Assembly (NCBI RefSeq): GCF_026967985.1
Contig: NZ_JAPVBJ010000001.1
Coordinates: 489,493 to 553,492 of the forward strand
Length of the DNA stretch: 64,000 nucleotides
Reading direction: 5' to 3'
DNA from: Modestobacter sp. VKM Ac-2984
GTDB taxonomy: Bacteria; Actinomycetota; Actinomycetes; Mycobacteriales; Geodermatophilaceae
A model generated the notes under the pieces. It saw only the letters and a program-made list of their open reading frames with translations. It did not search any database and was not told the DNA's origin. The number at the start of each line of letters is the position of its first letter. Position 1 is the first letter of the stretch. Position numbers and translations under genes: made by a program. Of this stretch, positions 17,318 to 26,304 are shown piece after piece.

Positions 17318-18076
17318 CTACCGCCAGCGGGTGCGAACGCTGAGTGCGGCGAGCGCGGCGGCGCCGGCGGTCGACGTCCGGAGCACCTCAGGGCCCAGCC
17401 GCACCGAGTGCGCGCCGGCAGCCCGGAAGGCGACCACCTCGCCGTCGGTGAGCCCGCCCTCGGGGCCGACGATGACGGCGATCGTCCCGGTCGTCGGCAC
17501 CTCGACCTGCGCGAACGGCTGGCGGGCCTGCTCGTGCAGCACCAGCGCCAGGTCGACGTCGGCGAGCATCCCGCAGACCTGCCGGGTGCTCATCGGCTCG
17601 GTCACCTCGGGCACCCTCGGACGGCGGGCCTGCTTGGTCGCGGCCCGGGCGGCCGAGCGCCACTTGGCCAGGCCCTTGTCGACCCGGTCCTCCCGCCACC
17701 GGGTGACGCAGTGGGCCGCCGTCCACGGCACGATCCGGTCGACGCCCAGCTCGGTGGCCAGGTCGACGGCGAGCGGGCCGCGGTCGCCCTTGGGCAGCGC
17801 CTGCACCAGCACGAACTCCGGCTGCGGCGCGGGGACGTCGTGCCGGGCGAGCACCTGGACGCGCAGCGCCGACCCCTCGGCCGCGAGCACGGAGCCCTCG
17901 ACCAGCAGCCCCTGCCCGTCGCTCACCCGGACCCGCTCACCGACCCCGAGCCGCAGCACGTCGACGGCGTGCCGGCCCTCGGCGCCGTCCACGGTGAGGA
18001 CGTCGCCGTCCGGCACCTGGTCGAGCAGGAAGAGCGGGGCACCGTCGGCGGAGAGCGCGTCCGGGGCCTGGCTCAT
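17318..18076 (-). CDS. rsmE: 16S rRNA (uracil1498-N3)-methyltransferase RsmE
   Basis: A 252-residue SPOUT-class methyltransferase that methylates U1498 of 16S rRNA using S-adenosylmethionine. The N-terminal PUA-like part ([18 protein letters not shown]) is followed by [10 protein letters not shown]. The C-terminal knot has [14 protein letters not shown] and [19 protein letters not shown], the SAM-binding motifs. The ATG at 18076 overlaps the dnaJ stop (ATGA), so it is the last gene of the hrcA-dnaJ-rsmE heat-shock operon, as in many actinobacteria. The gene ends in TAG. Confidence 0.96.
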   Translation of the reverse strand: MSQAPDALSADGAPLFLLDQVPDGDVLTVDGAEGRHAVDVLRLGVGERVRVSDGQGLLVEGSVLAAEGSALRVQVLARHDVPAPQPEFVLVQALPKGDRGPLAVDLATELGVDRIVPWTAAHCVTRWREDRVDKGLAKWRSAARAATKQARRPRVPEVTEPMSTRQVCGMLADVDLALVLHEQARQPFAQVEVPTTGTIAVIVGPEGGLTDGEVVAFRAAGAHSVRLGPEVLRTSTAGAAALAALSVRTRWR

Positions 18077-19212
18077 CGGCCGTTGAACGCGTCGCGCACC
18101 CGGGTGAAGAGACCGCCGTGGTTGGCGCTGTTGCCGTCGGTGAGGTCCTCCCCGCGCAGCCCGGCCAGCTCGCGCAGCAGCTCGGACTGGCGGCCGTCGA
18201 TCCGGGTGGGCGTCTGCACGTCCAGGTGCACGAGCAGGTTGCCCCGGCCGGTGCCGCGCAGCCGCGGTGCGCCGTGGGCGCGCAGGGTGAGCACGCTGCC
18301 GGACTGGGTGCCGGCCTTGATCGTGAGGTCCTCGACGCCGTCGAGGGTCTCCAGCTTCAGCGTGGTGCCCAGCGCCGCTGCGGTCATCGGCAGCGTGACC
18401 CGGCAGTGCAGGTCCTCGCCGTCGCGGGTGAAGACGTCGTGCGGGCGCTCGCGGACCTCGACGTAGAGGTCGCCGGCCGGGCCGCCACCGGGACCGACCT
18501 CGCCGTAGCCGGCCAGCCGGATCCGCATGCCGTCCTCGACGCCGGCCGGGACCTTCACCGGGATGGTGCGGCGGGAGCGCACCCGGCCGTCACCGGCGCA
18601 CTTCGGGCACGGGTTGGGGATGACCTGGCCGGTGGCCTGGCAGGTGGGGCACGGGCGGCTGGCGATGACCTGACCGAGGAAGGAGCGCTGCACGCTCTGC
18701 ACCTCGCCGCGGCCGTTGCAGGTGGAGCAGGTCTCCGGGTGGGTGCCGGGAGCGGTGCCGGCACCGGTGCAGACGTCGCAGAGCACGGCGGTGTCGACGG
18801 TGACCTCCGTCGTCGTGCCGAACACGGTCTCGTCCAGGTCCAGCTCGACCCGGATCAGCGCGTCCTCGCCCTCCCGGGTGCGGCCGCGTGGGCCGCGTCC
18901 GCCGCCCGCACCGCCGAAGAAGGCGTCCATGATGTCGCCGAGGCCGCCGAAGCCGGCGGCGTTGCCGAACGGGCTGCCGCCGCGGCCACCGCCGGTCTCG
19001 TAGGGGTCACCGCCGAGGTCGATGATCCGACGCTTCTCCGGGTCGGTCAGCGCCTCGTAGGCCCGGCTGACCTCGCCGAACCTCTCCTTCGCGCCCGGGT
19101 CGGGGTTGACGTCGGGGTGCAGGTCGCGCGCCATCTTGCGGTAGGCGCGCTTGATCTCGGTGTCACTGGCCCCGCGGGCAAGGCCCAGCACGCCGTAGTA
19201 GTCGGTTGCCAT
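18073..19212 (-). CDS. dnaJ: chaperone protein DnaJ (DnaJ2 type)
   Basis: A 379-residue type I DnaJ co-chaperone that stimulates DnaK. The J domain (1-70) has HPD at 32-34. A Gly/Phe-rich segment follows. The zinc-binding region has four CxxCxGxG-type repeats: [24 protein letters not shown] and CPKCAGDG; the third has A in place of the usual first G. The C-terminal substrate-binding domains are complete. It sits 16 bases after hrcA, so HrcA and CIRCE likely control it. As the hrcA-linked copy it corresponds to DnaJ2. Confidence 0.96.
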   Translation of the reverse strand: MATDYYGVLGLARGASDTEIKRAYRKMARDLHPDVNPDPGAKERFGEVSRAYEALTDPEKRRIIDLGGDPYETGGGRGGSPFGNAAGFGGLGDIMDAFFGGAGGGRGPRGRTREGEDALIRVELDLDETVFGTTTEVTVDTAVLCDVCTGAGTAPGTHPETCSTCNGRGEVQSVQRSFLGQVIASRPCPTCQATGQVIPNPCPKCAGDGRVRSRRTIPVKVPAGVEDGMRIRLAGYGEVGPGGGPAGDLYVEVRERPHDVFTRDGEDLHCRVTLPMTAAALGTTLKLETLDGVEDLTIKAGTQSGSVLTLRAHGAPRLRGTGRGNLLVHLDVQTPTRIDGRQSELLRELAGLRGEDLTDGNSANHGGLFTRVRDAFNGR

Positions 19213-19228
19213 GAAGCGTTCTCAGTCC

Positions 19229-20251
19229 TCAGCTCTCGGCCAGCAGATGGCCGACGTAGCGGGCCACGGCTCGTACCGCGGCGATGTTCCCTGCGTAGTC
19301 CATGCGAGTGGGGCCGACGACACCCAGGCCACCGAGCGCCTGGTCGCCGGACCCGTAGCCCACGGAGACGAACGACGCGGCGGTCAGTGCCTCGTGCTCG
19401 TTCTCCTCACCGATGCTCACGGTCACCGTGCTGGGCCCCACCTCGGCCATCAACCGCAGGACGACCACCTGTTCTTCCAGCGCCTCCAGCAACGGCCGGA
19501 AGGTGCCGGGGAAGTCCAGGGCGCTGCCCTGCGCGAGGTTGGCCGTCCCGCCGATGACCAGCCGGTCCTCCGAGGGCTCGACCAGGGTCTCCAGCATGGT
19601 GGCGCTGACCGCGGCGACGAGCGGGCGGAGGTGCGGGGCGGAGTTGTCGACCAGGTCACCGACCTTGTCGCTGGCCTCCCCCAGCTTCGCCCCGGTGAAG
19701 GCGGTGTTGAGCAGCGTGCGCAGCTCGGCGACCGTCTCGGCCTCGGTGTCGACCGGCACCTCCACCACGCGCTGCTCGACCCGGCCGGTGTCGGTGATCA
19801 GCACCATCAGCAGCCGGGACGTCGACAGCGGCACCAGCTCCAGGTGCCGGACGGCGCTGCGCGACAGCGTCGGGTACTGGACGACGGCGACCTGGCGGGT
19901 CAGCTGGGCCAGCAGCCGGACGCTGCGGCCCAGCACGTCGTGCAGGTCGACGGCGCCGTCGAGGAACTTCTCGATCGCCTTGCGCTCGGCGGCCGACAGC
20001 GGCTTGATCGCACTCAGCCGGTCGACGAAGAAGCGGTAGCCCTTGTCGGTGGGCACCCGGCCGGCACTGGTGTGCGGCTGGGTGATGTACCCCTCCTCCT
20101 CCAGCACCGCCATGTCGTTGCGGATCGTGGCTGGGCTCACCCCGAGGTCGTAGCGGGCGGCCAGGGCCTTGCTCCCCACCGGGTCGTTGGTGGAGACGTA
20201 GTCCTGGACGATCGCCCGCAGCACCCGCAGGCGCCGGTCGTCGTGCGCCAC
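19229..20251 (-). CDS. hrcA: heat-inducible transcriptional repressor HrcA
   Basis: A 340-residue HrcA repressor that binds CIRCE and shuts off chaperone genes at normal temperature. The N-terminal winged helix has [26 protein letters not shown], followed by [20 protein letters not shown], the family signature. The central GAF-like and dimerisation regions are intact. The GTG at 20251 has GGGAGG eight bases upstream. A perfect CIRCE lies 58 bases upstream of the start, so the gene controls itself and dnaJ-rsmE. The divergent small gene at 20495 is also conserved in this position. Confidence 0.97.
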   Translation of the reverse strand: MAHDDRRLRVLRAIVQDYVSTNDPVGSKALAARYDLGVSPATIRNDMAVLEEEGYITQPHTSAGRVPTDKGYRFFVDRLSAIKPLSAAERKAIEKFLDGAVDLHDVLGRSVRLLAQLTRQVAVVQYPTLSRSAVRHLELVPLSTSRLLMVLITDTGRVEQRVVEVPVDTEAETVAELRTLLNTAFTGAKLGEASDKVGDLVDNSAPHLRPLVAAVSATMLETLVEPSEDRLVIGGTANLAQGSALDFPGTFRPLLEALEEQVVVLRLMAEVGPSTVTVSIGEENEHEALTAASFVSVGYGSGDQALGGLGVVGPTRMDYAGNIAAVRAVARYVGHLLAES

Positions 20252-20308
20252 GGCTGACACCTCCCGTACCGGATCGACGTGGTCCGCGGTGGCTGCCCGG
20301 GCAGGTGC

Positions 20309-20335
20309 CTGGCACTCGCGTGGACCGAGTGCCAG
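20309..20335 (-). promoter_or_regulatory. CIRCE operator for HrcA
   Basis: CTGGCACTC (20309-20317), nine bases, GAGTGCCAG (20327-20335): a perfect 9-9-9 inverted repeat matching the CIRCE consensus core (GCACTC-N9-GAGTGC). On the minus strand it overlaps a possible -10 box TATGCT at 20338-20333. It lies directly upstream of hrcA-dnaJ-rsmE. Confidence 0.95.
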
Positions 20336-20494
20336 CATACGACCGGCCGGCCAGGGCGTCCTCCGGCTCGCAGTGCCGCACCGCCGGATGGGATCGATCC
20401 CGGCCGCGGAGCGTCGGCGACGGCCTCGCGACGCCACTAGTGTGGGCGGGGTCGACGGACCCCACCGGGGGGCCGGGGAGCGGGAGGCTCAGCC

Positions 20495-20863
20495 CTGATC
20501 TTCAAGGCGGTGCGTGATGGACGCCCCTACCCCGACCACGGCTTCTCCACCCGCGACTGGGCGATGATCCCGCCCCGGCAGATCCGGATGGACACCCTCG
20601 TCACGACCAAGCGCGAGCTGGCCCTGGACACCCTGCTCGCCGACGACTCGACCTTCTACGGCGACCTGTTCCCGCACGCGGTGCAGTGGCAGGGCGAGAC
20701 GTACCTGGAGGACGGCCTGCACCGCGCCCTGCGCGCGGCCCTGCAGCAGCGCAACGTCATCCACGTCCGGGTGCTCGACCTCGACTCGTTGATGCCGGCC
20801 CAGACCCCGGCCGAACGGCCCGCAGCGGACACCACCCCGGCCGACGCCGGCCAGGCGCGCTGA
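20495..20863 (+). CDS. conserved actinobacterial small protein with apparent CTG start
   Basis: A 122-residue soluble protein of unknown function, encoded divergently from hrcA as I recall for a hypothetical gene (Rv2375) in M. tuberculosis. The well-conserved part runs from IFKAVRDGRPYPDHG to QQRNVIHVRVLDLD, including DDSTFYGDLFPH and YLEDGLHRALRAALQ, which resembles a ParB/sulfiredoxin-like nuclease fold; this is only a suggestion. The start is best placed at CTG 20495, because GGGAGG lies exactly seven bases upstream. The first GTG, at 20510, would be 22 bases from it and would drop conserved residues. A Thr/Ala/Pro-rich tail ends the protein. Confidence 0.8.
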   Translation: MIFKAVRDGRPYPDHGFSTRDWAMIPPRQIRMDTLVTTKRELALDTLLADDSTFYGDLFPHAVQWQGETYLEDGLHRALRAALQQRNVIHVRVLDLDSLMPAQTPAERPAADTTPADAGQAR

Positions 20864-20867
20864 CGGT

Positions 20868-21476
20868 TCACAGCCAGCCCTTCTCCTCCGCGACCCGCGC
20901 CGCCTCCACCCGGGTGCGGGCCCCGGTCTTGCCGATCGCCGAGGACAGGTAGTTCCGCACCGTCCCCTCGGACAGGAACAGCCGCCCGGCGATGTCGGCG
21001 ACCGTCGCCCCGTCGGCCGCCGCCCGGAGCACGTCGGCCTCGCGGCCGGACAACGGTGTCGCGCCGATCGCCAGCGCCGCGGCGGCCAGGTCCCGGTCGA
21101 TCACCCGCTCCCCCGCCATCACCGCCCGGATGCCCCGGGCCAGCTCGGCCACCGGTGAGTCCTTGACGAGGAAGCCGGCGGCGCCGACCTCCATCGCCCG
21201 GCGCAGGAACCCGGGCCGGCCGAACGTGGTGAGGACGACGGCGCGCACCTCCGGCAGCGCGGCAGCCAGCTCCCGGGCGGCCTCGATCCCGTCCTGCCCC
21301 GGCATCTCGATGTCCAGCAGCGCGACGTCCGGGCGGCAGGCGCGGGCGGCGTCGAGCACCTCGTCACCGCGCCCGACCTCGGCCACCACCTCGATGTCCT
21401 CCTCGAGGTCGAGCAGCGCCCGCAGCGCGCCCCGCACCAGCGCCTGGTCCTCGGCCAGCAGCACCCGGATCGTCAC
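20868..21476 (-). CDS. DesR-like NarL-family response regulator
   Basis: A 202-residue response regulator. The receiver has E9/D10, the phosphoacceptor D55 in VALLDIEMPG, and K104-type conserved lysine in FLVKDSPV. The C-terminal LuxR helix-turn-helix has LSGREADVLRAAADG and LSEGTVRNYLSSAIGKTG. The GTG start overlaps the kinase stop (GTGA). It is the last gene of an operon ABC ATPase - permease - kinase - regulator. Such modules often sense membrane stress or peptides and control the linked exporter. Confidence 0.93.
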   Translation of the reverse strand: MTIRVLLAEDQALVRGALRALLDLEEDIEVVAEVGRGDEVLDAARACRPDVALLDIEMPGQDGIEAARELAAALPEVRAVVLTTFGRPGFLRRAMEVGAAGFLVKDSPVAELARGIRAVMAGERVIDRDLAAAALAIGATPLSGREADVLRAAADGATVADIAGRLFLSEGTVRNYLSSAIGKTGARTRVEAARVAEEKGWL

Positions 21477-22630
21477 GCGGGCACCGTCGCCGTGCTCACC
21501 GAGACCGGGAGCAGCGGCACGGTGGCCCTCAGTCGGTACCCACCGCCGTCCACCGGGCCGGCCGTCAGCTCACCGCCCAGCGCACCGACCCGCTCGCGCA
21601 GCCCGGCCAGCCCCGACCCCGGCGAGGTCCCCAGCACGGTGACCGGGTCCTCCGCGCCACGACCGTCGTCGGTCACCGTCAGCACCGCCCGCACCCCGTC
21701 CTCGATCAGGCCGATCGTCACCGCGCCGGCCCGGCTGTGCCGCAGCACGTTGGTCGTCGCCTCGCGCACCACCCAGCCGAGCGCAGCGTCGACCGTGCCC
21801 GGCAGCGCCGGCACCCGGTCGGGCAGCCGGACGTCGATCCCGGCCCCGCTCAGCGCGGATCGGGCCTCCGCGAGCGCCTGGGCGCAGGTGACCTGCCGGT
21901 AGCCGCTGACGGCGTCCCGCACCTCGGCCAGCGCCCCGCGGGCCGCCGCCTCGACGTCGGCCATCTCCGCCTCCGCGCGGGCCGGGTCGGCCTCGGCCAG
22001 CCGGCGGGCGAGCTCGCTCTTGAGCGCGATCAGCGACAGCGAGTGGCCGAGCAGGTCGTGCAGGTCGCGGGCGAAGCGCAGCCGCTCCTCGGTGACGGCG
22101 GTGCGGGCCAGCTCCTCGCGGGCCTCCTGCAGCTCGCGGTTCACGGTGATCAGGTAGCCGGTGCCCCGGATCCCGAAGGCGGTGAGCAGGCAGATGGGCG
22201 ACAGGAACAGCAGGCCGGGGTCCCGCGAGACAAGGGGCACCGCCAGGCACACCAGCGCCGCGCCGATCACGGCCGGCCACACCCAGCGCCCGGGCAGCGT
22301 GGCTGCGGCGGCTGCCGACACGTAGATCATCAGCCCGGCGAAGGCCGGCCCGAACCCGACCGCCAGCGCGACGGCCAGCACCGCGGTCACCGCGAACTCC
22401 GGCCGCAGCGCCCGCGGCCGGCCGAGCTGACCCATCACCCGCAGGTAGACCACGGTGAAGACGAGCAGCCCGATCGCGCCGACCCAGCGCGCCGCCGTCG
22501 GGCGGTCGGTGGTGACGAGGTCGGCGATCGGGAAGACCTGGAACAGCAGCCAGGGCACCGCCCAGATCGCCTGCCCCCACCAGTTCGTCCGGTCCACGAG
22601 ACGGACGCTAGCGCTCGGCTGCCCGGTCAC
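21473..22630 (-). CDS. DesK-like membrane sensor histidine kinase
   Basis: A 385-residue sensor kinase. About five hydrophobic segments lie in residues 18-160 with almost no extracytoplasmic loops, as in DesK-type intramembrane sensors. The phosphoacceptor helix is EERLRFARDLHDLLGHSLS with H191. The HATPase domain shows VVREATTNVLRHS, DDGRGAEDP and GSGLAGLRERVGALGG. The GTG at 22630 follows the permease stop by three bases; a GTG at 22597 is an alternative. It is co-transcribed with an ABC exporter, which suggests it senses a membrane-active compound exported by that pump. Confidence 0.92.
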   Translation of the reverse strand: MTGQPSASVRLVDRTNWWGQAIWAVPWLLFQVFPIADLVTTDRPTAARWVGAIGLLVFTVVYLRVMGQLGRPRALRPEFAVTAVLAVALAVGFGPAFAGLMIYVSAAAAATLPGRWVWPAVIGAALVCLAVPLVSRDPGLLFLSPICLLTAFGIRGTGYLITVNRELQEAREELARTAVTEERLRFARDLHDLLGHSLSLIALKSELARRLAEADPARAEAEMADVEAAARGALAEVRDAVSGYRQVTCAQALAEARSALSGAGIDVRLPDRVPALPGTVDAALGWVVREATTNVLRHSRAGAVTIGLIEDGVRAVLTVTDDGRGAEDPVTVLGTSPGSGLAGLRERVGALGGELTAGPVDGGGYRLRATVPLLPVSVSTATVPA

Positions 22631-22633
22631 GGG

Positions 22634-23374
22634 TCAGCCCGCCACCGCGTGCAGCGGGCGCCGCCGGGCCACCACCAGCGCGGCGGCGGCGAAGACGACG
22701 CCGTAGCCGGCCAGCACGAGCACCGGCGTGCCGGTGAACGTGCCGGCCGCCACGTCCCGGCCCAGCTCGGCGAACCAGTAGGACGGCAGCGCGCGGGCCA
22801 GGGCCACCATCCCGCCGGGGAACATCTCCACCGGGAACCACAGGCCACCGAGCGCGGCCAGCACCGTGCCGAGGATCCCGATCGCCGCACCCGCGGCCTG
22901 GGCGTCCAGCGCCAGCCCCACGGCCACGCCGAGGGCGACGAAGACCAGCGACCCGACCCACAGCGACCCGACCAGCGCCACCCAGGTGCCCAGGCCGAAC
23001 TCGACGCCGTTGACGAACCGCCCGACCAGCGCGACGACGACCAGGCTGGGCAGCACCAGCAGCGCCCCGACGGCCACGTCGACGGCGAACACCGACCCGG
23101 CGGGCACGGGCGTCACGCGCAGCTGCCGCAGCCAGCCGGAGGAGCGGTCGAAGGCGATCCGGATCGTCGCGCCGAGCGCCGCCCCGATCGCCCCGTAGGC
23201 CATCATCGAGACCAGGACGGCGCCGGCCAGGTCCTGGAACTCACCGGCCGGCGCCTGCCCGCCGATGACCTGGGTGAAGAAGATCGTGAACAGCGCCGGC
23301 AGCAGCACCGTGAAGAACAGGTACTGCTTGTTGCGCCCCACCCGGCGGAGCTGGAAGAGGAAGAGGTCGGTCAT
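22634..23374 (-). CDS. ABC-2 type exporter permease
   Basis: A 246-residue ABC-2 permease with six hydrophobic segments. It begins with the cytoplasmic FLFQLRRVGRNKQYLFF stretch typical of the family and contains LGGLWFPVEMFPGGMVALARALPSYWFAELGRD split over segments 4-5, the usual ABC-2 signature loop. The ATG at 23374 overlaps the ATPase stop (ATGA). Together they form a drug or lipid exporter. The substrate is not evident; linkage to a DesK/DesR-like system suggests antimicrobial or membrane-stress defence. Confidence 0.9.
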   Translation of the reverse strand: MTDLFLFQLRRVGRNKQYLFFTVLLPALFTIFFTQVIGGQAPAGEFQDLAGAVLVSMMAYGAIGAALGATIRIAFDRSSGWLRQLRVTPVPAGSVFAVDVAVGALLVLPSLVVVALVGRFVNGVEFGLGTWVALVGSLWVGSLVFVALGVAVGLALDAQAAGAAIGILGTVLAALGGLWFPVEMFPGGMVALARALPSYWFAELGRDVAAGTFTGTPVLVLAGYGVVFAAAALVVARRRPLHAVAG

Positions 23375-24273
23375 CGCAAGACTCCGTCCGCGGTGCTCGT
23401 GAGGTGCAGGAAGGCCTGTTCGAGGCTGGCGCCGCGCACCTCGAGGTCGGGCAGTGCGGTGCGGCCGGCGAGCAGCGCGCGCAGGGTGGCTTCGGCGTCG
23501 GAGGTGGCCAGCTCGACCCAGTCGCCGCCCCCGCTCGTGCCGGTGACGCCGGGCAGCCCCGACAGGCCGTCGCGCGGCCCGGGGCAGCGGAACCGGACGG
23601 TGCGCCCGCCGATGCGTGCCTTGATCGCCGCCGCCGTCCCGTCGGCGACGACCCGCCCACCGGCGACGACCACGACCCGGTCGGCGACGGCGTCGGCCTC
23701 GTCGAGGTGGTGGGTGGCGAAGACGACGGTGTGCCCGCGCCCGGCCAGGTCGCGCATCGTGGCCCAGAAGGCCTGCCGCCCCTCGACGTCCATCGCCGAG
23801 GTCGGCTCGTCCAGCAGCAGCAGCGGGGGCGCCCCGGCCAGGGCCAGGGCGAGCAGCACCCGCTGGCGCTGACCGCCGGACAGCGCGTCGACCGAGCGGT
23901 CGAGCAGGCCGCCGATGCCGGCCGTGGCGGCCAGGTCCGCCAGCGGCCACGGGTCCTCGTAGCGACCGCGCACCAGCGCCAGCACCTCGCCGACGCGGGC
24001 CTCGCTGGGCAGGCCGCCGTGCTGCAGCATCGCGCCGACGCCGCCGGCCTCCAGCGCCGCCACCGGCTCGCGCCCGAGCAGCCGGACCGTGCCGGCGGCC
24101 GGGCGGAACAGGCCGAGCGCGGCGTTGACGACGGAGGACTTCCCGGCCCCGTTCGCGCCGAGCAGGGCGACGGTCTCCCCGCGGGGGACGGCCAGGGTCA
24201 GGTCGTGCACAGCGGTGACGTCGCCGTACCGGACGGTCAGTCCGCGGACGTCGAGGGCGGGGGTCTCGGGCAT
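23371..24273 (-). CDS. ABC exporter ATP-binding protein
   Basis: A 300-residue ATPase of the ABC-2 exporter (DrrA/CcmA-like) class. Walker A is GANGAGKSS, the signature ALSGGQRQRVLLALAL, Walker B LLLLDEPTSAMD, and the switch histidine lies in FATHHLDEAD. A C-terminal domain of about 80 residues follows the nucleotide-binding domain, as in drug-resistance ATPases. The ATG at 24273 is preferred over one 54 bases earlier because homology starts at LDVRGLTVRYG. It is the first gene of the four-gene module, divergent from recQ. Confidence 0.92.
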   Translation of the reverse strand: MPETPALDVRGLTVRYGDVTAVHDLTLAVPRGETVALLGANGAGKSSVVNAALGLFRPAAGTVRLLGREPVAALEAGGVGAMLQHGGLPSEARVGEVLALVRGRYEDPWPLADLAATAGIGGLLDRSVDALSGGQRQRVLLALALAGAPPLLLLDEPTSAMDVEGRQAFWATMRDLAGRGHTVVFATHHLDEADAVADRVVVVAGGRVVADGTAAAIKARIGGRTVRFRCPGPRDGLSGLPGVTGTSGGGDWVELATSDAEATLRALLAGRTALPDLEVRGASLEQAFLHLTSTADGVLR

Positions 24274-24339
24274 GACACGAGCCTGGCGGTCACCGGGGGT
24301 CCGGCGGCAGTGTGAGACGTCGTCCACACCTCGTGACGG

Positions 24340-26232
24340 ATGTCAGACCACCGGCCCCGACCCGCCTACCCTCGCCTGGTGGACGTGATCGAGGACCCCG
24401 CGCTCCAGGACCCCGCGATCCAGGACCCGGCCCTCGAGGTGCTCGGCCGGGTGTTCGGCTACGACGCCTTCCGCGGACCGCAGCGCGAGGTCGTCGACCA
24501 CGTCGTCGCCGGTGGTGACGCGCTGGTGCTCATGCCCACCGGTGGCGGCAAGTCGTTGTGCTACCAGGTGCCGGCCCTGCTGCGGGACGGCGTCGGGGTC
24601 GTGATCTCGCCGCTGATCGCGCTCATGCAGGACCAGGTCGACACGCTGCGCACCCTCGGCGTCCGCGCCGGGTTCCTCAACTCCAGCCAGGACCGCGCCG
24701 AACGCCGGGCCGTCGAGGAGGCCTTCCTCGCCGAGGAGCTCGACCTGCTCTACGTGGCCCCGGAGTCCCTCGGCGGGGGCGCCTCCCCCACCGCCCGCCT
24801 GCTCGAGCGCGGCCGGATCGCCCTGTTCGCCATCGACGAGGCGCACTGCGTTGCGCAGTGGGGGCACGACTTCCGGCCCGACTACCTCGCGCTGTCGATG
24901 CTGCACGAGCGCTGGCCCGACGTCCCCCGGATCGCCCTGACGGCGACGGCCACCCGCGCCACGCACACCGAGATCAGCACCCGGCTGCAGCTGGACGACG
25001 CGCTCCACGTGGTCGCCGGGTTCGACCGGCCGAACATCCAGTACCGGATCGCGCCGAAGAACGAGCCACGCAAGCAGCTGCTGGACCTGCTGCGCACCGA
25101 GCACCCCGGGGACGCCGGGATCGTCTACTGCCTGTCCCGGGCCTCGGTGGAGAAGACCGCGGAGTTCCTGGTCGGCCAGGGCATCGCGGCCCTGCCGTAC
25201 CACGCGGGGCTGGACCAGCGGACCCGCGCGACGCACCAGTCCCGCTTCCTCCGCGAGGACGGCCTGGTGATGGTGGCGACCATCGCGTTCGGCATGGGCA
25301 TCGACAAGCCCGACGTCCGGTTCGTCGCCCACCTCGACCTGCCCAAGTCGGTGGAGGGCTATTACCAGGAGACCGGCCGCGCCGGCCGTGACGGACTCCC
25401 GTCGACCGCGTGGCTGGCCTACGGGCTCGCCGACGTCGTGCAGCAGCGCAAGATGATCGACTCCTCCGAGGGCGATGCCGCGCACCGCCGGGTGCTGTCG
25501 GCGCAGCTCGACGCGATGCTGGCGCTCTGCGAGACCGTCGAGTGCCGGCGGGTGCGGCTGCTGGCCCACTTCGGCCAGGAGAGCTCACCGTGCGGGAACT
25601 GCGACACCTGCCTGAACCCGCCGGAGTCCTGGGACGCCACCGTCCCGGCGCAGATGCTGCTGTCCACGGTCCTGCGGCTGCAGCGCGAGCGCGGGCAGTC
25701 CTTCGGCGCGGGCCAGTCGATCGACATCCTGCTGGGCAGGCGCACCGACAAGGTCGCTCAGCACAGCCACGACGAGCTGACCGTCTTCGGCATCGGCACC
25801 GACCTCACCGAGGGCCAGTGGCGCGGCGTCGTCCGCCAGCTGCTGGCCCAGGGGCTGCTCGCCGTGCAGGGCGAGTACGGCACGTTGGCGCTCAACGAGG
25901 CGAGCGGGCCGGTGCTGCGCCGGGAGCGCGAGGTGCTGATGCGCCGCGAGCCCGACCGTCCGGTGCGGGCCGCCCGGGCCCGTGGGGGCAAGGCCGCCGC
26001 GCCGGAGCTGCCCGCGTCGGCCGCCGGCGCCTTCGAGCGGCTGCGGGCCTGGCGGGCCGTCACCGCGAAGGAGCAGGGCGTGCCCGCCTACGTGGTCTTC
26101 CACGACGCGACGCTGCGGCAGATCGCCACCGAGGAGCCGGCGACCCTGGCCGCCCTGGGCACGATCGGCGGCGTCGGCGCCACGAAGCTGGAGAAGTTCG
26201 GCGACCAGGTCCTGGCCGCGCTGCACGGCTGA
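24340..26232 (+). CDS. recQ: ATP-dependent DNA helicase RecQ
   Basis: A 630-residue RecQ helicase that unwinds 3'-tailed DNA and recombination intermediates. Walker A is [12 protein letters not shown] (K71), the DEAH box is D166-H169 in a [20 protein letters not shown] block, and motif VI is [10 protein letters not shown]. The zinc-binding region has CETVEC and CGNCDTC. An RQC winged helix and a C-terminal HRDC domain (about 560-628) follow. The N-terminus has a short repeat, [17 protein letters not shown], from near-identical 15-base units. The ATG at 24340 has a weak ribosome site; a GTG at 24379 is an alternative. Confidence 0.95.
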   Translation: MSDHRPRPAYPRLVDVIEDPALQDPAIQDPALEVLGRVFGYDAFRGPQREVVDHVVAGGDALVLMPTGGGKSLCYQVPALLRDGVGVVISPLIALMQDQVDTLRTLGVRAGFLNSSQDRAERRAVEEAFLAEELDLLYVAPESLGGGASPTARLLERGRIALFAIDEAHCVAQWGHDFRPDYLALSMLHERWPDVPRIALTATATRATHTEISTRLQLDDALHVVAGFDRPNIQYRIAPKNEPRKQLLDLLRTEHPGDAGIVYCLSRASVEKTAEFLVGQGIAALPYHAGLDQRTRATHQSRFLREDGLVMVATIAFGMGIDKPDVRFVAHLDLPKSVEGYYQETGRAGRDGLPSTAWLAYGLADVVQQRKMIDSSEGDAAHRRVLSAQLDAMLALCETVECRRVRLLAHFGQESSPCGNCDTCLNPPESWDATVPAQMLLSTVLRLQRERGQSFGAGQSIDILLGRRTDKVAQHSHDELTVFGIGTDLTEGQWRGVVRQLLAQGLLAVQGEYGTLALNEASGPVLRREREVLMRREPDRPVRAARARGGKAAAPELPASAAGAFERLRAWRAVTAKEQGVPAYVVFHDATLRQIATEEPATLAALGTIGGVGATKLEKFGDQVLAALHG

Positions 26233-26245
26233 CACCCCGTCCTCC

Positions 26246-26299
26246 GGCCCCGCTGCAGGGGCCCACCGCGAGCTTGCGAGCGGTGGGGGCAGCGGGGCC
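26246..26299. terminator. two-tier GC-rich hairpin between convergent recQ and hemW (terminator family copy 2)
   Basis: The outer stem GGCCCCGCTGC (26246-26256) pairs with 26289-26299. The inner stem CCCACCGC (26262-26269) pairs with 26280-26287, around a GAGCTTGCGA centre. Both stems are perfect. It is followed by TTCTT on the plus strand and sits next to the hemW stop. It shares its central sequence with the copies at 8605, 56674 and 60739. Confidence 0.8.
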
Positions 26300-26304
26300 C
26301 TTCT

